Shown: positions 22,706 through 34,359 of the stretch, in pieces
Layout: every line of letters starts with the position of its first letter
Position numbering within the stretch: the first letter of the stretch is position 1
Assembly: GCA_001247695.2 (NCBI GenBank)
Contig: LGRX02025771.1
Location: forward strand, 94,986 to 158,985
DNA: 64,000 nucleotides
Direction of reading: 5' to 3'
From: Cymbomonas tetramitiformis
Lineage: Eukaryota > Chlorophyta > Pyramimonadophyceae > Pyramimonadales > Pyramimonadaceae
Translations under genes and position numbers: made by a program
The notes under the pieces: generated by a model
The model's input: only the letters and a program-made list of their open reading frames with translations
The model's database searches: none
What the model was told of the DNA's origin: nothing

Positions 22706-24313
22706 CAGATATCGGTTGCGGGGTTGGTTTACCTTATGCGCTGACGTGCGAGCCAAGACTCGAAAGACACCGTCCCCCTGGGTTACTTTATCTTTGTCGT
22801 TACGAAAGTTTGGAATCCAACCCCAAACCCAAAAAGATAATTACAATACCCCTTGTATTTGTTATCTACGAACGACACGATTTCTAGGATACGCCACCCT
22901 CCCCTCTCTTCCGCCCTTTTATATGACGGGTGGTGGGGGGTGTCACCCATACTCATGTGTCGTGTGCCACTGTGTCTCCCGCGACCCTCACCTTGGTGGA
23001 GATGGAATCGAGCCTCCCATATACAATTTTGCCCATGTGTCTGACGTGTCAGTCCTGAACAGGTCATCTCAAATCTAACTTATCGGATAGCTCTAATCAC
23101 CTTGCAATTGGTAAGCTCGAGGCAAATGTAGACCGATGGCACGCATGATGGGAGATCCTGTTCATCGTACGACACACAATAACGGCTTCTCTGTACACGA
23201 ACAACATTTTATCGAACGGATCGCATTAGATTCCCTTGCAGGTGCTGACGTCAGATGTCATGTGGAAGTCAGGCTTCCAGGTCTTCACACGTATGTCTTC
23301 GCCTGTGTGTCACGAGTGACAGCTTGAGCTGAGCTCTAGCCTTAAGCCTGTAGATCGGGCTCGCTCGAGCATCTCCGATCCGAAAGTCGACAGACGAAAG
23401 TGAGAGCACCCAACCGCATGAAGAGCCAAGCGGAAACATGATATGAGATATCGCACTTGTCAAAAACCAAATAGATTCGTAGGTCCAGCAGTCACTTTTC
23501 CAAAGCATCATGAACACCACAATGCTGTCTATGCCCTCAGCATCCAAGGTTTGTATGCTCATCAACATTTTGAGACTTGTTAGGGGCGACTGAACTTGTT
23601 AGGGGCTGCTTAACTTGTTAGGATTAACTTGTCGCGATCCTTGAAGCCTCACGACTTGAAAGCGAAATCACAAGATGGTAACCAACGCGTAATCCTAAGC
23701 AGGTCTGCGGTAAGGCGCCAGCTCAGCTTCGCGGCCAGCGTGCGAGCCTTGGTGAGATTACCCAAATTTGGGAGCTTCAACATGCTATTGCACACCCCTG
23801 ACCAAAACTTTTGCAACCTACATACATGGCTGTCAGTATCACAATTGTTGAAAGTGCGAACTCGTGCGTCACATGCTAAGTTTTGCGCCAAAAATTGCCA
23901 CGGCAGCTTAAGGAGAGCGCGTGTTAGCGCATACATTTACAGCGCTGCAATTGTAGTATTTTTGGTCCTATCCACAAGCTGGTGGCCTTACATATCCTGC
24001 TCGTACTTTGGACTGTCGCGTCGCCGTTCACACGACCTGACTGAATTTAGCGTTCGACTCAACACGCAGAAAGGTTATTGTTACCTGAACTCGTATATTT
24101 GGTACGGTATTTCCACTGCCATGAAATCAGTGTTAGTCACACGGATATGTCGAGAAGGTTGTCGAAGTGTAGGCGGATTGCACACCTAGTTTTCGCTGCA
24201 CTTTTAACGAGGCGGGGTTGAGCGAGCAACAAGGAGCAGCTTAATTTGCGCTCTTTCGCCTTTCATTGCCATTGTCCTTATCCGTCGAATATATTTCTCT
24301 CTGTCTGTCGCAG

Positions 24314-26687
24314 CCGCGAAGAAGACCAGCCGCGCTAGCGTTCGGTCCAGCGCCCCCGTGCTCGCGGTGAGTATCTCTCCTGAATCAGCTGATTTTATCT
24401 TGAGATAATTGTGCGTAAAATGTAAGATGGAGGAAAGCCTCGACTTTCCTGTGAAAGCTGTACGGAGGTGCGCTAGTAGTGAGGTCCTTGTCGGGCTGCG
24501 CAGTTGACCCAGGACGAGCTCAAGAAGATGGTGGGGTACAAAGCCGTCGACGACTATGTGAAGAGCGGTATGGTCGTTGGTTTGGGCACGGGATCCACGG
24601 CGGCGTTCGCAGTGGAGAGGGTTGGAGAGCTGTTGAAATCCGGTGCAGCCCCTCTCGTTTTGGCCAGCCTTGACCTCCTTGTTGCATCGTCTCTTGCGAG
24701 CAGCGTCTTTTTGCTACAAGCTGAGCGCTGATCTTGTACCTGCGCGAAGGCCGGTGTCAGATAGCTTGCCTGCGCCTTGTGACTGCGCTACAAGGAGGGA
24801 ACGTTGTGCTCTTGTACGTGCATAAGCCGGCCGCCTCATCGAGCGTATGGCAGTTGACTATGTCGTCGAATGTATGAAGTTCTACAACGAACGATATTCA
24901 GCGTTGAAGCTCAAAAGGAGTTTCTTGATAGTCCCCGAAGTAGTAAACCTGATAGTTGAATATCGAAGCTGTTTGAGACAAGTGTCAGCAAGGTTCTATG
25001 GCTGGTCTTGAGCAGAACCCGCCACTCTCGCCGAGAAGTTGGGCTTTGCAAACCCTCAAATTCCGAGTGAGATTTCGAGGGCATAGTTGCTTTTAGTGCT
25101 CATAAAACATTTCCATGCTCCAGGACCAGGCTTCTACCCGGAGAAGCCTTACCCAGAAAAAGGGTTCCCGTCTGGCTCGCCCAGACCTCTCCGCGTCCGT
25201 CTGGCTTGACCAGGCTTCTCCGCGTGCCGGCTGGTTCGACCAGGCGTCTCCGGGTCCCGGCTGGATCGACCAGGCGTCTCCGGGTCCCGTTTGGTTCGAC
25301 CAGGCGTCTCCGCGACCCGTCTGACAAGTCGAGCAAGACTCTGCACCTACCAAACCGTGGGAGGATACCGTACCGCATGCTTGTGTCAGGGTGCACGGAC
25401 GTCCACCTTCCGCTTGTGCTCGGCACATCAGTCTCGTAATGTCCTTCGTTTGTTTGTTCTTGTCCTCCGCAGTGTATTGTGAAATAATTTACAATGGTAT
25501 TTTCAAATATCAGAAACCAAATATATATTACTGAGCGCACATGTCTCATACTTCAAGCAGCACTTTTGAAGACCTCTTGTGTTCCCTGTTCGTGTGACCT
25601 AGACTGTATGTGTCATACTTCAAGCAGCACTTTTGAAGACCTCTTGTGTTCCCTGTTCGTGTGACCTAGACTGTATGTGTCATACTTCAAGCAGCACTTT
25701 TGAAGACCTCTTGTGTTCCCTGTTCGGGTGACCTAGACGGTATGTCTCGTCGAACTACATCGTGCTGTAACGTCAACTTGCTTCTTTAATTGACCCTATG
25801 CACTCTCCCAAAGTTAGGAATCGGTCTTGTATGCATGGACGTGTTGGACGAGCACGATGAGACCTTGGTTCTTGCCGTTTTGTTTGTGGCGGCCATGAGT
25901 TGAGCCTACATTTGTTGCAGGCGAGCTGACGGACATCCTCGCCGTGCCGACCTCCGTGCGAACCAAGGAGCAGGCGGAAGAGCTCGGCATCCCCCTCGTC
26001 ACCCTCGACACACACTCCGAGCTTGACGTCGCCATCGACGGCGCGGACGAGGTCGACCCCAATCTGCAGCTCGTGAAGGGTGGCGGCGGTGCGCTTCTCC
26101 GTGAGAAGCTGGTGGAGATCTGCGCCGAGAAGTTCATCGTGATTGTGGATGAGTCCAAGCTCTGCGACGGCCTCGGCCCCGGCTTCCCTCTCCCCGTGGA
26201 GATCACCCCCTTCTGCCATGAACACACCATCCGCAAGGTTTGTCATACTCTGTGACTCGCACACAGTAGACGCCGCGCGAGAAAAGATGAGTTCTTCAAA
26301 ACATATCTGATGGAAGTGTCAATCTGATCCTGTTGGAGGATCCGATGTAAACGTTCCATTTCCACAGTTCGGCGTGTTCCACATGTTCTCAGGGTTATGC
26401 TCTGTTTTTCTCAGGTTGCAGCCCTGCCATCTGTTGCGGGATGCAAGGCCCAGCTGCGTATGGGCTCAGCTGCCACTGGCGCCGCGCCCGATGGTGATGA
26501 GATTGCAGTCACTGACAACGGTAACTACATTGTCGATCTTATTTTTGAAGAGCCCATCAAGGACCCTGCCAAGGCTGCCGAGGAGCTGAAGTCACTCTGT
26601 GGCGTGGTTGACCACGGACTGTTCTGCAACATGACCACGGCTGTCATCATCGCAGGATCGGATGGAATCAGTGTGAAGACCCCGTAA
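24314..26687 (+). CDS. RPI: ribose-5-phosphate isomerase A, plastid-type (start exon not found)
   Basis: It interconverts ribose-5-phosphate and ribulose-5-phosphate in the Calvin cycle and pentose phosphate pathway. Exons: 24314-24366, 24504-24642, 25921-26237 and 26415-26687, all GT-AG with matching phases; stop TAA at 26685-26687. The first visible exon ([18 protein letters not shown]) is Ser/Arg/Ala-rich like a chloroplast transit peptide; the exon with the ATG lies upstream. Family motifs: GLGTGST phosphate loop, [24 protein letters not shown] and [11 protein letters not shown], which hold the catalytic Asp, Lys and Glu positions known from bacterial RpiA, and the C-terminal GVVDHGLF block. 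Length fits the family. The 1.28-kb second intron carries two minisatellites. Targeting to the plastid is inferred. Confidence 0.95.
25130..25330 (+). repeat. 32-36-nt minisatellite in an RPI intron
   Basis: Copies of TTCGACCAGGCGTCTCCGGG plus TCCCGGCTGG recur about six times in the intron 24643-25920. Minus-strand frames with [15 protein letters not shown] repeats are by-products. Confidence 0.85.
25547..25745 (+). repeat. 67-nt tandem repeat, three copies, in an RPI intron
   Basis: Blocks starting CATACTTCAAGCAGCACTTT begin near 25547, 25614 and 25681, with almost no differences between copies, suggesting a recent expansion. They lie about 180 nt upstream of the exon starting at 25921. Confidence 0.92.
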
Positions 26688-29600
26688 GCGGGATGTCAAG
26701 CGGAAGTAGTCCTCCTGTAGGAATTGCAGGAGGTTGTGCTTCGTGAGCATAATGTATTATATGTTACATTTTAATAAAATATATCTTATCTCAATACAAT
26801 AGCATGCCACAAATAACACTGATTCAGCTGTGAATTGAAATCTCTAGGATTTCAACCTCTATAGTTATCTGTCATAGAACTTTGCCAACACTCAGGAAAT
26901 CATTTTGTGGACAGCGGATTGAGTTCGGGGCTCACTTCAGCCCATCATTTTTTTTTTGGCTACTATACCACAAGCCGGAAGCCATCCATAGCATGTTCAA
27001 GAAGGCTCCCGGCCCTGCAACCGTTAGCATGGCATCCCATCATCCTGTCGTATGTAAGTGGCAGTTATGCTATTCTAGCTCAAACGCGATCGGATGGATT
27101 CAGCGCCAGGAGTTACGGCTCACGGGTGCGTTCGACGAACCGTAGATGGGGCGAGATCACTCCGAGCAAACCGAACATGTACCAGTAACAGGCTGTAGGC
27201 AGTTATCGATCACAGAAGTCAGAGCAATGCGTGACTCGGCGTGGAGGAAAGTAGCAAGGACGGGCAATAGCAATATGCATCCCCCGAGTGCACCCAAACT
27301 TATTTGGGAACATACACACATATAAAGACATTTGATATCGTTTAGAAATCTGAATAGCATGTTATTATTAATGGGATTCAAGTCTGTGCGAAAACGTTTT
27401 TTTTTTTATGTGTTAGCTCAATCCCCGTTTTCACAATGAATGCATATTAGTAACACGCCGTTATGTTCGTCCCATAAAATTCGGTGTGGTCAATATGTGC
27501 ATTCGTGTCACACGAGGATAGCTTTCGCTCGATCGCTCGATCATCCCGAACGTCTCTCTCATCTGTAAAGATGTAGATGTGAAACAGTCATAGTCACGAG
27601 AGCAGCTACATGTATAGGTACCGCGGCCATGCCATCCTCTGTCATATTGCCTCGAGTTGCAGAATTTCGCGCACACGAGTGAACTTTTAAAATACGAACA
27701 TCTACCACTTATTTAATTCATTTTTAAATAGAAATCGTTACCATACGGGAGCGTCTATTCGGCGGCGGCTCTGACTTCCCCCTCTCCCCTTTCCTTTGCA
27801 ACCGATTAGCTTTGCTGTTGTTTTCACCGCATACAGCGTTTACGGTCACCAATAGACCTACCTGTTTGGTGATTCACAAAAGTGTGCTTCCACTTTCACG
27901 AGGTGACTTCGCCAAAGTGGTTCACAAGTCCTGAGTGATAGCAGACGCACGGATAAATGATGGTGCCACCATCGGCCTATGGTCACATTTCGAACATCAG
28001 CATATGCTCGCATTTCGAACCACCGCAGTGCACGAACGCATGTCCAGAACAAGTTGGCTAATGGTATGGATAACCGGGATGCCGGTTCTCAGGCGACCTC
28101 CTTTGCGATCATAGCAGGCGGAAGTCCCTTCACAGCCGAATGCAGCGTGATGTTGCGCGATCTATCCATCTCAGGTTACGTAAATTTAAATTGGAAAATA
28201 TGATCTGAAACGCGAGAGAAGGTGAGGCATTTGTAGCAGTGCGACACGAAACCTCAGCGCGAATCTCCAGGTTTAGAACCCTCCCGGCTGCTTACATCCT
28301 TCAACCTGCTCTCGTCACTGATGTCATTTGAATGGCCTCTGCCGGATGCGCGTTAGAAGCGCTCAAGGGTGGACCGGCTCGGTAGCCTTATGACAGATAT
28401 GTACGTGTAATGAGCATTCGCTTAATTTGTATCATGCATCGCTGGTTTAAGGTAACAATCATTCACGTTTGGGAATACATTGATTTACCAAATAACATTA
28501 TTGTACTGCCGGACAAGTGACACAAGTCGGCATTTTCCCCTTCGTGGCGTTCGACCGTCGTTGCGGCAGGATTACAGTTCATATAGATTACCTTAGTGTA
28601 TACTCCCATGTCTGCATCAGAGTATCTGACTTATTACTGTTGATCTGCCACCCGCCCATTGGTCAGGCAGAAAATCGGCCGATGATGGTGTCACAAGAAG
28701 CTTGATCAACGATCGGCCTAAGATATTCAGTGCAGGTGCCCGGTCCAACATTTTTCATGTGACAAAATTTCATGTGGTAAAAAATTTCCTGGGAAACTGT
28801 TTCAGTCTTTACTTCATGGTACAAGGAGGCGGTTTATCATGAATCTTGGTGGTCTATGCCGACAGCATCTTTATGCGGCGCCACAACAAGTCACCTTATG
28901 AAAAAACACGCGGGTACCATATATATATATATATGTCGATTGCTGAACCCATCACAGGCACAATCATACATTCTACTAATGATCCCTCACTTCTTGGTGA
29001 AAAAGGAAGCCATCGTCTTCATTCCCTGGATCAAACACGCCCCACCATCACGTGCCTTAGTAAGGGATGATAGTCGCGTGAAAACAATATGGGCTGTTGT
29101 GCAACTTTGTGCTTTCAAAGTTCCCCTTGCTGCACCATCATCAAACATTGAAGACGCTACGCGCATGCTTCTGGGCAGTTTCTCACCTTAGCTTCTTTGG
29201 CAATCTTACTCTTCTTCACTTCTTGCGCCTTTGGAAGACAACAATGTCCCTCCCCATGTCACACCTCGTCCCTTCACTTTCGCTCTCAGTGCGCATCCGT
29301 TTGCTACAGAAGGGGGAAGGGCATTTAGCCGGGCCTACGGAGGTGTTGGGAGCGTACGGCATGGCAGTCAGCAAGCGTTGGAGGCATGCGGCATGGCAGA
29401 TAGCAGGGGGCAAAGAGTCGGCTAAGCTAGACTGAGCGTTGAGAGGGTGTGGAGGGATCATGCATGCAGCTAATCCTTCGAGCAGGATGGAAGCATGCAT
29501 GCAAGGCCAGGAAACCGTAACCCGGGCCTCTCACCCGAGACAGCGGCTTTGCCACAGCGACCTGTTGAGAGAGCCCACAGCCAAAGCGCCATGTTATGGC

Positions 29601-30876
29601 AATTGCCAGGAAGGCGCGGCGCAGCAGGAATGAAGACACTCGCGTCGAGCTGCCGTGTGATGCTCTCTGGCCGTTGTCGGCATTCAGAGGGTTTGAAACG
29701 GGAGAACACCGCGTCACTATAAGCCGTTAGACCATCAATGGCATTGACAGCTGAGCCACAGCATGACGGAAAGCTATTACAGCAAGTGCCACGTTACCGC
29801 TCTAGGAGTAGCCATCTCTGGCACTGAAGCTTAAAACACAATCACCGTATCACAACGAGGATCGCTGCCGCGAGCCAGAGCAGTCGACAAGGATACATAC
29901 TTATGACCAAGGAACGCATGGGGGACAGGCAAGCACCGGAGGTGGCCGTTTCACTCCGGCATTTTGTCGATCGTCCACCGGCACTGGTGCGGTAGACGGT
30001 AGGCCCCGTGAACCCGTGTTGTGCGTCAACGGAGCGTATTCGTCCTGTGCATCACCGATCCAACAAACCTTTCGTCGCGCATATTCCCGCCCGCCAGCGT
30101 GATGCATAGCCTCTGCGGCAATCGTGCATGTCGCCGGGTCATGCACACTCGCCTTGGCATGTGTGCATAGGCATGGGCGCCTTCAGCAGGCATCCTCGCC
30201 ATTTGTGCATATCTACCTCCTACGCAGGCACCACTCAGCCTGCATATGCATTCTCCACCCCCTCATGCCCACGCGCATGTGCAATCCTTCCTGCGTTGTA
30301 CACGTTGCGTGACGTGCAGACTATGGAAAGCCTCACCTGAGCTACAGCACCTTGGCTCTGTGCTGCGGATACACTCGCCGTCAAGCTGCACCACGCCTCG
30401 CCAGGGAAGTCGCATCAGCACATATATACATGGATTCGAAGATGAGGTGCTGTGCTGAAATGGATGCGCTTGGCATCATGGCTAAATCTGAAGTAGGGCA
30501 ATGGGCTGACATAGGTCAGATAGATATCATCAGAGATATCTACAGTGGATACCACGCCATCAAGCGATTGTTAACAAAGCTGCAGAATGGCTGCCTCGCG
30601 AATACACGGGGACGGAGCCTCAAACCGATGCTACTATCCATGACTGCGGCGTGAAAGAGATGCTGCGATTGTGGGGTTGCTTTCCTCTTTTGTGGGCATG
30701 AACCTCAGAGCTCCACTGCCGTGCAGCGCGCACGAGATTGACACCTCTGTATGCCATGCATAAGAAACAACACTGCGGTCCAATTCCTAGTTTGATCGCG
30801 TTGCTGTCCCTCTACCCTTTTTCACACACCACCATCGTTCCTAACCCCTAAATTGCGGCATAGTGGCATAGTGCGC
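26688..30876. other. intergenic, no gene seen
   Basis: Both strands were read for split exons of the kind found next door and none was convincing. It holds a short (AT)n run at about 28918-28934 and scattered short frames. The RPI 3' UTR with AATAAA-like sequence (TTTTAATAAAATAT near 26770) lies at its left edge. Confidence 0.45.
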
Positions 30877-33725
30877 CTACTTCAACTTGTCTCGCACTCG
30901 TTTGACCCAATCGGGGGCAAGGTATTCTCCGAGCAGGTCCACGGCATATGCCCCTGGGAAACCCGGCACCCCCTCACCCCTCAGAACATTTGCATATGCC
31001 CCTGGGAAACCCGGCACCCTCACCCTCAGAACCTTTGCATATGCCCTGGGAAACCCGGCTCACCCTCAGAACCTTTGCATTTGCCCCTGGGAAACTCCCT
31101 CACCCCCTCACCCCTCAGAACCTTTGCATATGCCCCTAGAAGATGCGAGACTCCCTCGCCCTTCGGCAGGTCAGCCAGTGTTGTGTGTGCATGCTGAATC
31201 CTTGCAAACATACCCAGTCAGCTACTCCGTGCGCATATTTAGCACCAATATCGATGATGCTCTAGAAGACATACTGCCCAAGGAATCCTACATGGTTGCA
31301 CTATGTACGCACAACAGGGATCACTGGTGTCAATGTAGACCTCGGGACAACAATCCAGGTTCTCACGAGTCTTGCGAAGAGCACATTTGTAAGGGAACAT
31401 TTGTAGCATTGGCGACTCCTTTGTCCACCACTTGGATCTTCGACACCAAATGTGTCATGTGAGTGAGTGACTATCTGCTCTTCACACCACTTAGTGTGTG
31501 AACCAGCATGGAGGATCCAAATTGAGCACGTGGGCTGGCAGCGACGTCAGCTGGCGCGCAATCGATTTCAAGGTGAACATCCCGCCACACAGTTTGAGCT
31601 TTCTCGGGTCGTGAAAACTGAACGCACCTAGAGCTGAGTCATCCATGTTGCTATATACTGTAATGCTCTGAAGCTGCTTTTTAAGTCGTTGCACCTGCGG
31701 AGGTCCGGCCCTCATGCTAAGCAGTCACACAGTGGGGCGGTCCTCATGGCGAGCATACATACGAGGGAGGCGGCAGCGGCCATCATCACTCGCATCACCT
31801 TACACAGTAACCATGCCAAGGTACGTTTGTCACACAGTCGAACGTATTCGCCGCCACCTGCCAGATACACAGCATGAGACGTTGAGAGTAGGAGAATATG
31901 CTTTAGTCGGGAGCACAATCCCAGATGCTGGATACACGGCAAGCGGCCACGTAGAGGTGCATCATTAACGAACGCCGTGGAATGCGATTGACTGCAGGCA
32001 ACGATGCGTGTCCACTGACCTTGCTTGGCTGCGCACACTATGCTCTCAGCCGGTCACAGGGCACCGTACTACGTGCAAGGCATCGCTTTTGTGATCATCA
32101 CACCTTTCACTTACAAAGCTAACATCGGAGGCACACGGCATGCACAAACATCGTACCTTTCACTTCACATATAAGGGGGCAGTGCTTCTTAGCTAGGTCC
32201 TGCAGTGATCGTCGCAACATACAGCCGGGAGAACTTTTAGTGACCGATATGGGGGATGTTCTGGTGCTAGAAAGCATGCCCGGCGCCCGCGATTGGATGG
32301 TTTGATGGAAGTCATACGCGGAGCCGAGGCGCAAGGGTGCGCAGTCCCGAGCAAGCTTAGCTCAAGGAACGAGGGTGTGCTTGGGCGCACAGTCCTGAGC
32401 ACGCTTAGCTTTGTTTCTGAGGCCGGTCGCAAAGTCCTGGATGTTTCAGAAAGACTGATCTGGGGTGCCGCACGGCACGGCTCTGAACAGGGTGGAATCT
32501 TATGCCTGTGCCTCGGAACAAGCTGGAATTCCCAAGGCTGCTTGTGCAAGCGAGGTTGTGTATGTGTGTGGGGGGGGGGTGCGTTTGAAAGGTCTTGGAG
32601 CCCCTATCTGCAGAACACTTGGCAAAACGTCCAAACTGTGCCTTTCCATCGTCATCCATCGTCATCCGCATCCCGCAACCATTTCAAAGACCAAAGGCGT
32701 ACGCGTGATTCCTTTGAACGCTGGACACAGCGAGGTGTTTGCGCTACGTTTTTGCGCGCAGGTTTGCATTCAACGGCCGATGCTCGGGGATCACCTTGAG
32801 AGCTTCGAGCCCTGCCTGTTCGTATAGAATGTCCTCGAGCGGGCGAAATTGACCTTGTGGCTTCTCAGCAGTCTGAGGGCAGGGTGGGGCGTCACGACGT
32901 TAGGGTGGGGCGTCACGACATTAGGGCGCCTCCTCCTTCCATAGCTTAGGGCGCAAACAAAACACGTCGGTCGAAAAGTGTATCGAAATAGTTGCGCCTG
33001 TGGTTTCTCACAATGATAGTATCGCGCCAATACGTAACCGGAGGAGGGAACGAGACGTGTCACCTCATTTCGGGTACGTTGAAGAGTGGGGAGTAACATG
33101 AACAGCGGGTCAACTGGCGTCGAGAGATACAGGCTTCCATCTGGTGAGATAGAAAAGCGAAGGCTTAGTAAAATACCCGTTTACACGCTTTTCTGCGACC
33201 GTTGAACCGGCGCCAAACGAACGGAACCAAAGCGGCAAGGGCAGAGAGCTCTGTTCAGCAGCTCATGATGAGATGCGTTCATGATGTCTTTATGGACGCC
33301 AGCACGGAAATTATTACCTTCGATGATAGATTCTCCTGCAAGCCAGGAAGTGTACTGATCTTTGACAAGGTTGATCTCAAGAAGGTGCTCTCCGCGCAGA
33401 ATGTAGTCGCTTGCTTTGCCTATGGGACGAGAGCACGCAGACGTCAACACAACATAGCGATTCATATCTAGCATGTTACGCGAACACCGCAAGCGACAGG
33501 GCGTTTTTCGCCGTTTGACAGCCACAGCTCCGTGCACTGGACGCACCAGTCTGCGGGTTGGTGAGCTTCAGCGTCTCCGCCTCCGCGCAGTCACCTGGAA
33601 GGACGAGAAAGGGGCGTAAAGGAGAAAGAGCGCAAGAATTTATTCGACATATCCGCTCAGAACACGCGTTTTGCGCGAGTGACAGGCTTACCGTACGCCA
33701 ACATAACACGCTGGTGAGCAGCCAT
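30877..33725 (-). CDS. RNASEH2B: ribonuclease H2 subunit B, 9 short exons
   Basis: Exons, in reading order on the minus strand: 33725-33692, 33594-33547, 33419-33318, 33140-33064, 32872-32795, 32199-32157, 31857-31799, 31694-31628, 30953-30877. All introns are GT-AG, every phase closes, and the product is 194 residues. Family blocks in order: beta-barrel start HQRVMLAYG, LTNPQTGKASDYIL, QYTSWLAGESIIEDG, the hallmark DGSLYLSTPVDPLFMLLP, QFRPLEDILYE, LICEVKGG, RTLAWLLCK and LLGEYLAPDWVKRV. RNase H2 is a nuclear A-B-C complex that removes RNA from RNA/DNA hybrids and single ribonucleotides from DNA; subunit B binds C through this barrel. The protein is short for the family (animal forms exceed 300 residues) and a C-terminal PCNA-binding tail was not seen. 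The ATG at 33725 has A at -3. Exons as short as 34 and 43 nt explain why no long open frame marks it. Confidence 0.93.
30944..31140 (-). repeat. about 45-nt minisatellite built on the last RNASEH2B splice acceptor
   Basis: Five copies (+ strand) of GCATATGCCCCTGGGAAACC followed by C/T-rich spacer and CAGAACCTTT. Read on the coding (minus) strand, each unit reproduces TTTCCCAGGGGCATATGC, the true acceptor and first bases of the last exon (30953). Four extra acceptor-like copies therefore stand in the intron just upstream of the real one. Confidence 0.88.
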
Positions 33726-34359
33726 TTGATTAGCTTTCGAGATAGAACTCTGAGTTATTCCCCCCCGAATAGGCGGCAGGATTCGAGCAGTTGAAACCTG
33801 GGCATGCGCAGCAAAACCAGTTACGTTTATATTATAGTGATCTCTGTTGCTTCGACGCACGTCTGTCACGATGAGATGTCCGGAGGAAAGGCGGGGGGCA
33901 GGATTTCAAGAACGCAGCTGAAATATTGTTAATTGTGTTTTCAAAAAATTATGGATTTTCTCTCAAAATTGCGCCAAACCGATCGGATGGTGGCATGACA
34001 TGGCATGGCATGGCATGGCATGGCATGGCATGGCATGGCAAGGCATGGCATCCGGCGTCTTTGGTCCAATTTTAATACGTATGTCATTCCGATCGGAGCG
34101 CACGGCAGGGCGCGGGCGCAGTGGAAGCGTGGTGGGCCCATCAACAGAAAAGAGCTTCGCTTGTCAACTCTGCGGAAGAGCTCTTTCGTTTCGTTTCTTC
34201 CCCCTGGGAGTCCGAAAGATCTTTCAACAAAAAAATCGATTCGCAAAGAGACTATCATTCTGCACGAGGTGTTGCTGAAAAAATTCAATTGATCTTGAAC
34301 GAGAGGTCTGGAATCGTTCAAAATTATCGGATATTTCTAGCGCATGTTTATACATTGAT
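33726..34359. promoter_or_regulatory. shared upstream region of two head-to-head genes
   Basis: This 634-bp space separates the start codons of RNASEH2B (minus) and the coiled-coil gene (plus), so it should hold both promoters. No clear TATA box or operator was recognised. A pentanucleotide microsatellite lies in the middle. Confidence 0.5.
33991..34050 (+). repeat. (TGGCA)n pentanucleotide microsatellite
   Basis: About eleven TGGCA units with two single-base variants (TGACA, AGGCA). It is long enough to be polymorphic. Confidence 0.95.

Larger units (their letters stand above)
19897..24313. other. repeat-derived intergenic region without a recognised gene
   Basis: The region holds tRNA-like and inverted-repeat elements (listed separately) and short frames without family resemblance. 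Frames at 22139-22438 (+) and 23629-24189 (+) are the longest; neither has motifs I can name. The start exon of ribose-5-phosphate isomerase should lie in the last part of this stretch, but I could not identify it. Confidence 0.5.

Noticed and set aside
29097..29435. 112-codon plus frame in the 26.7-30.9 kb region
   Set aside because: No family resemblance, no supporting splice sites, and the minus strand is equally open.
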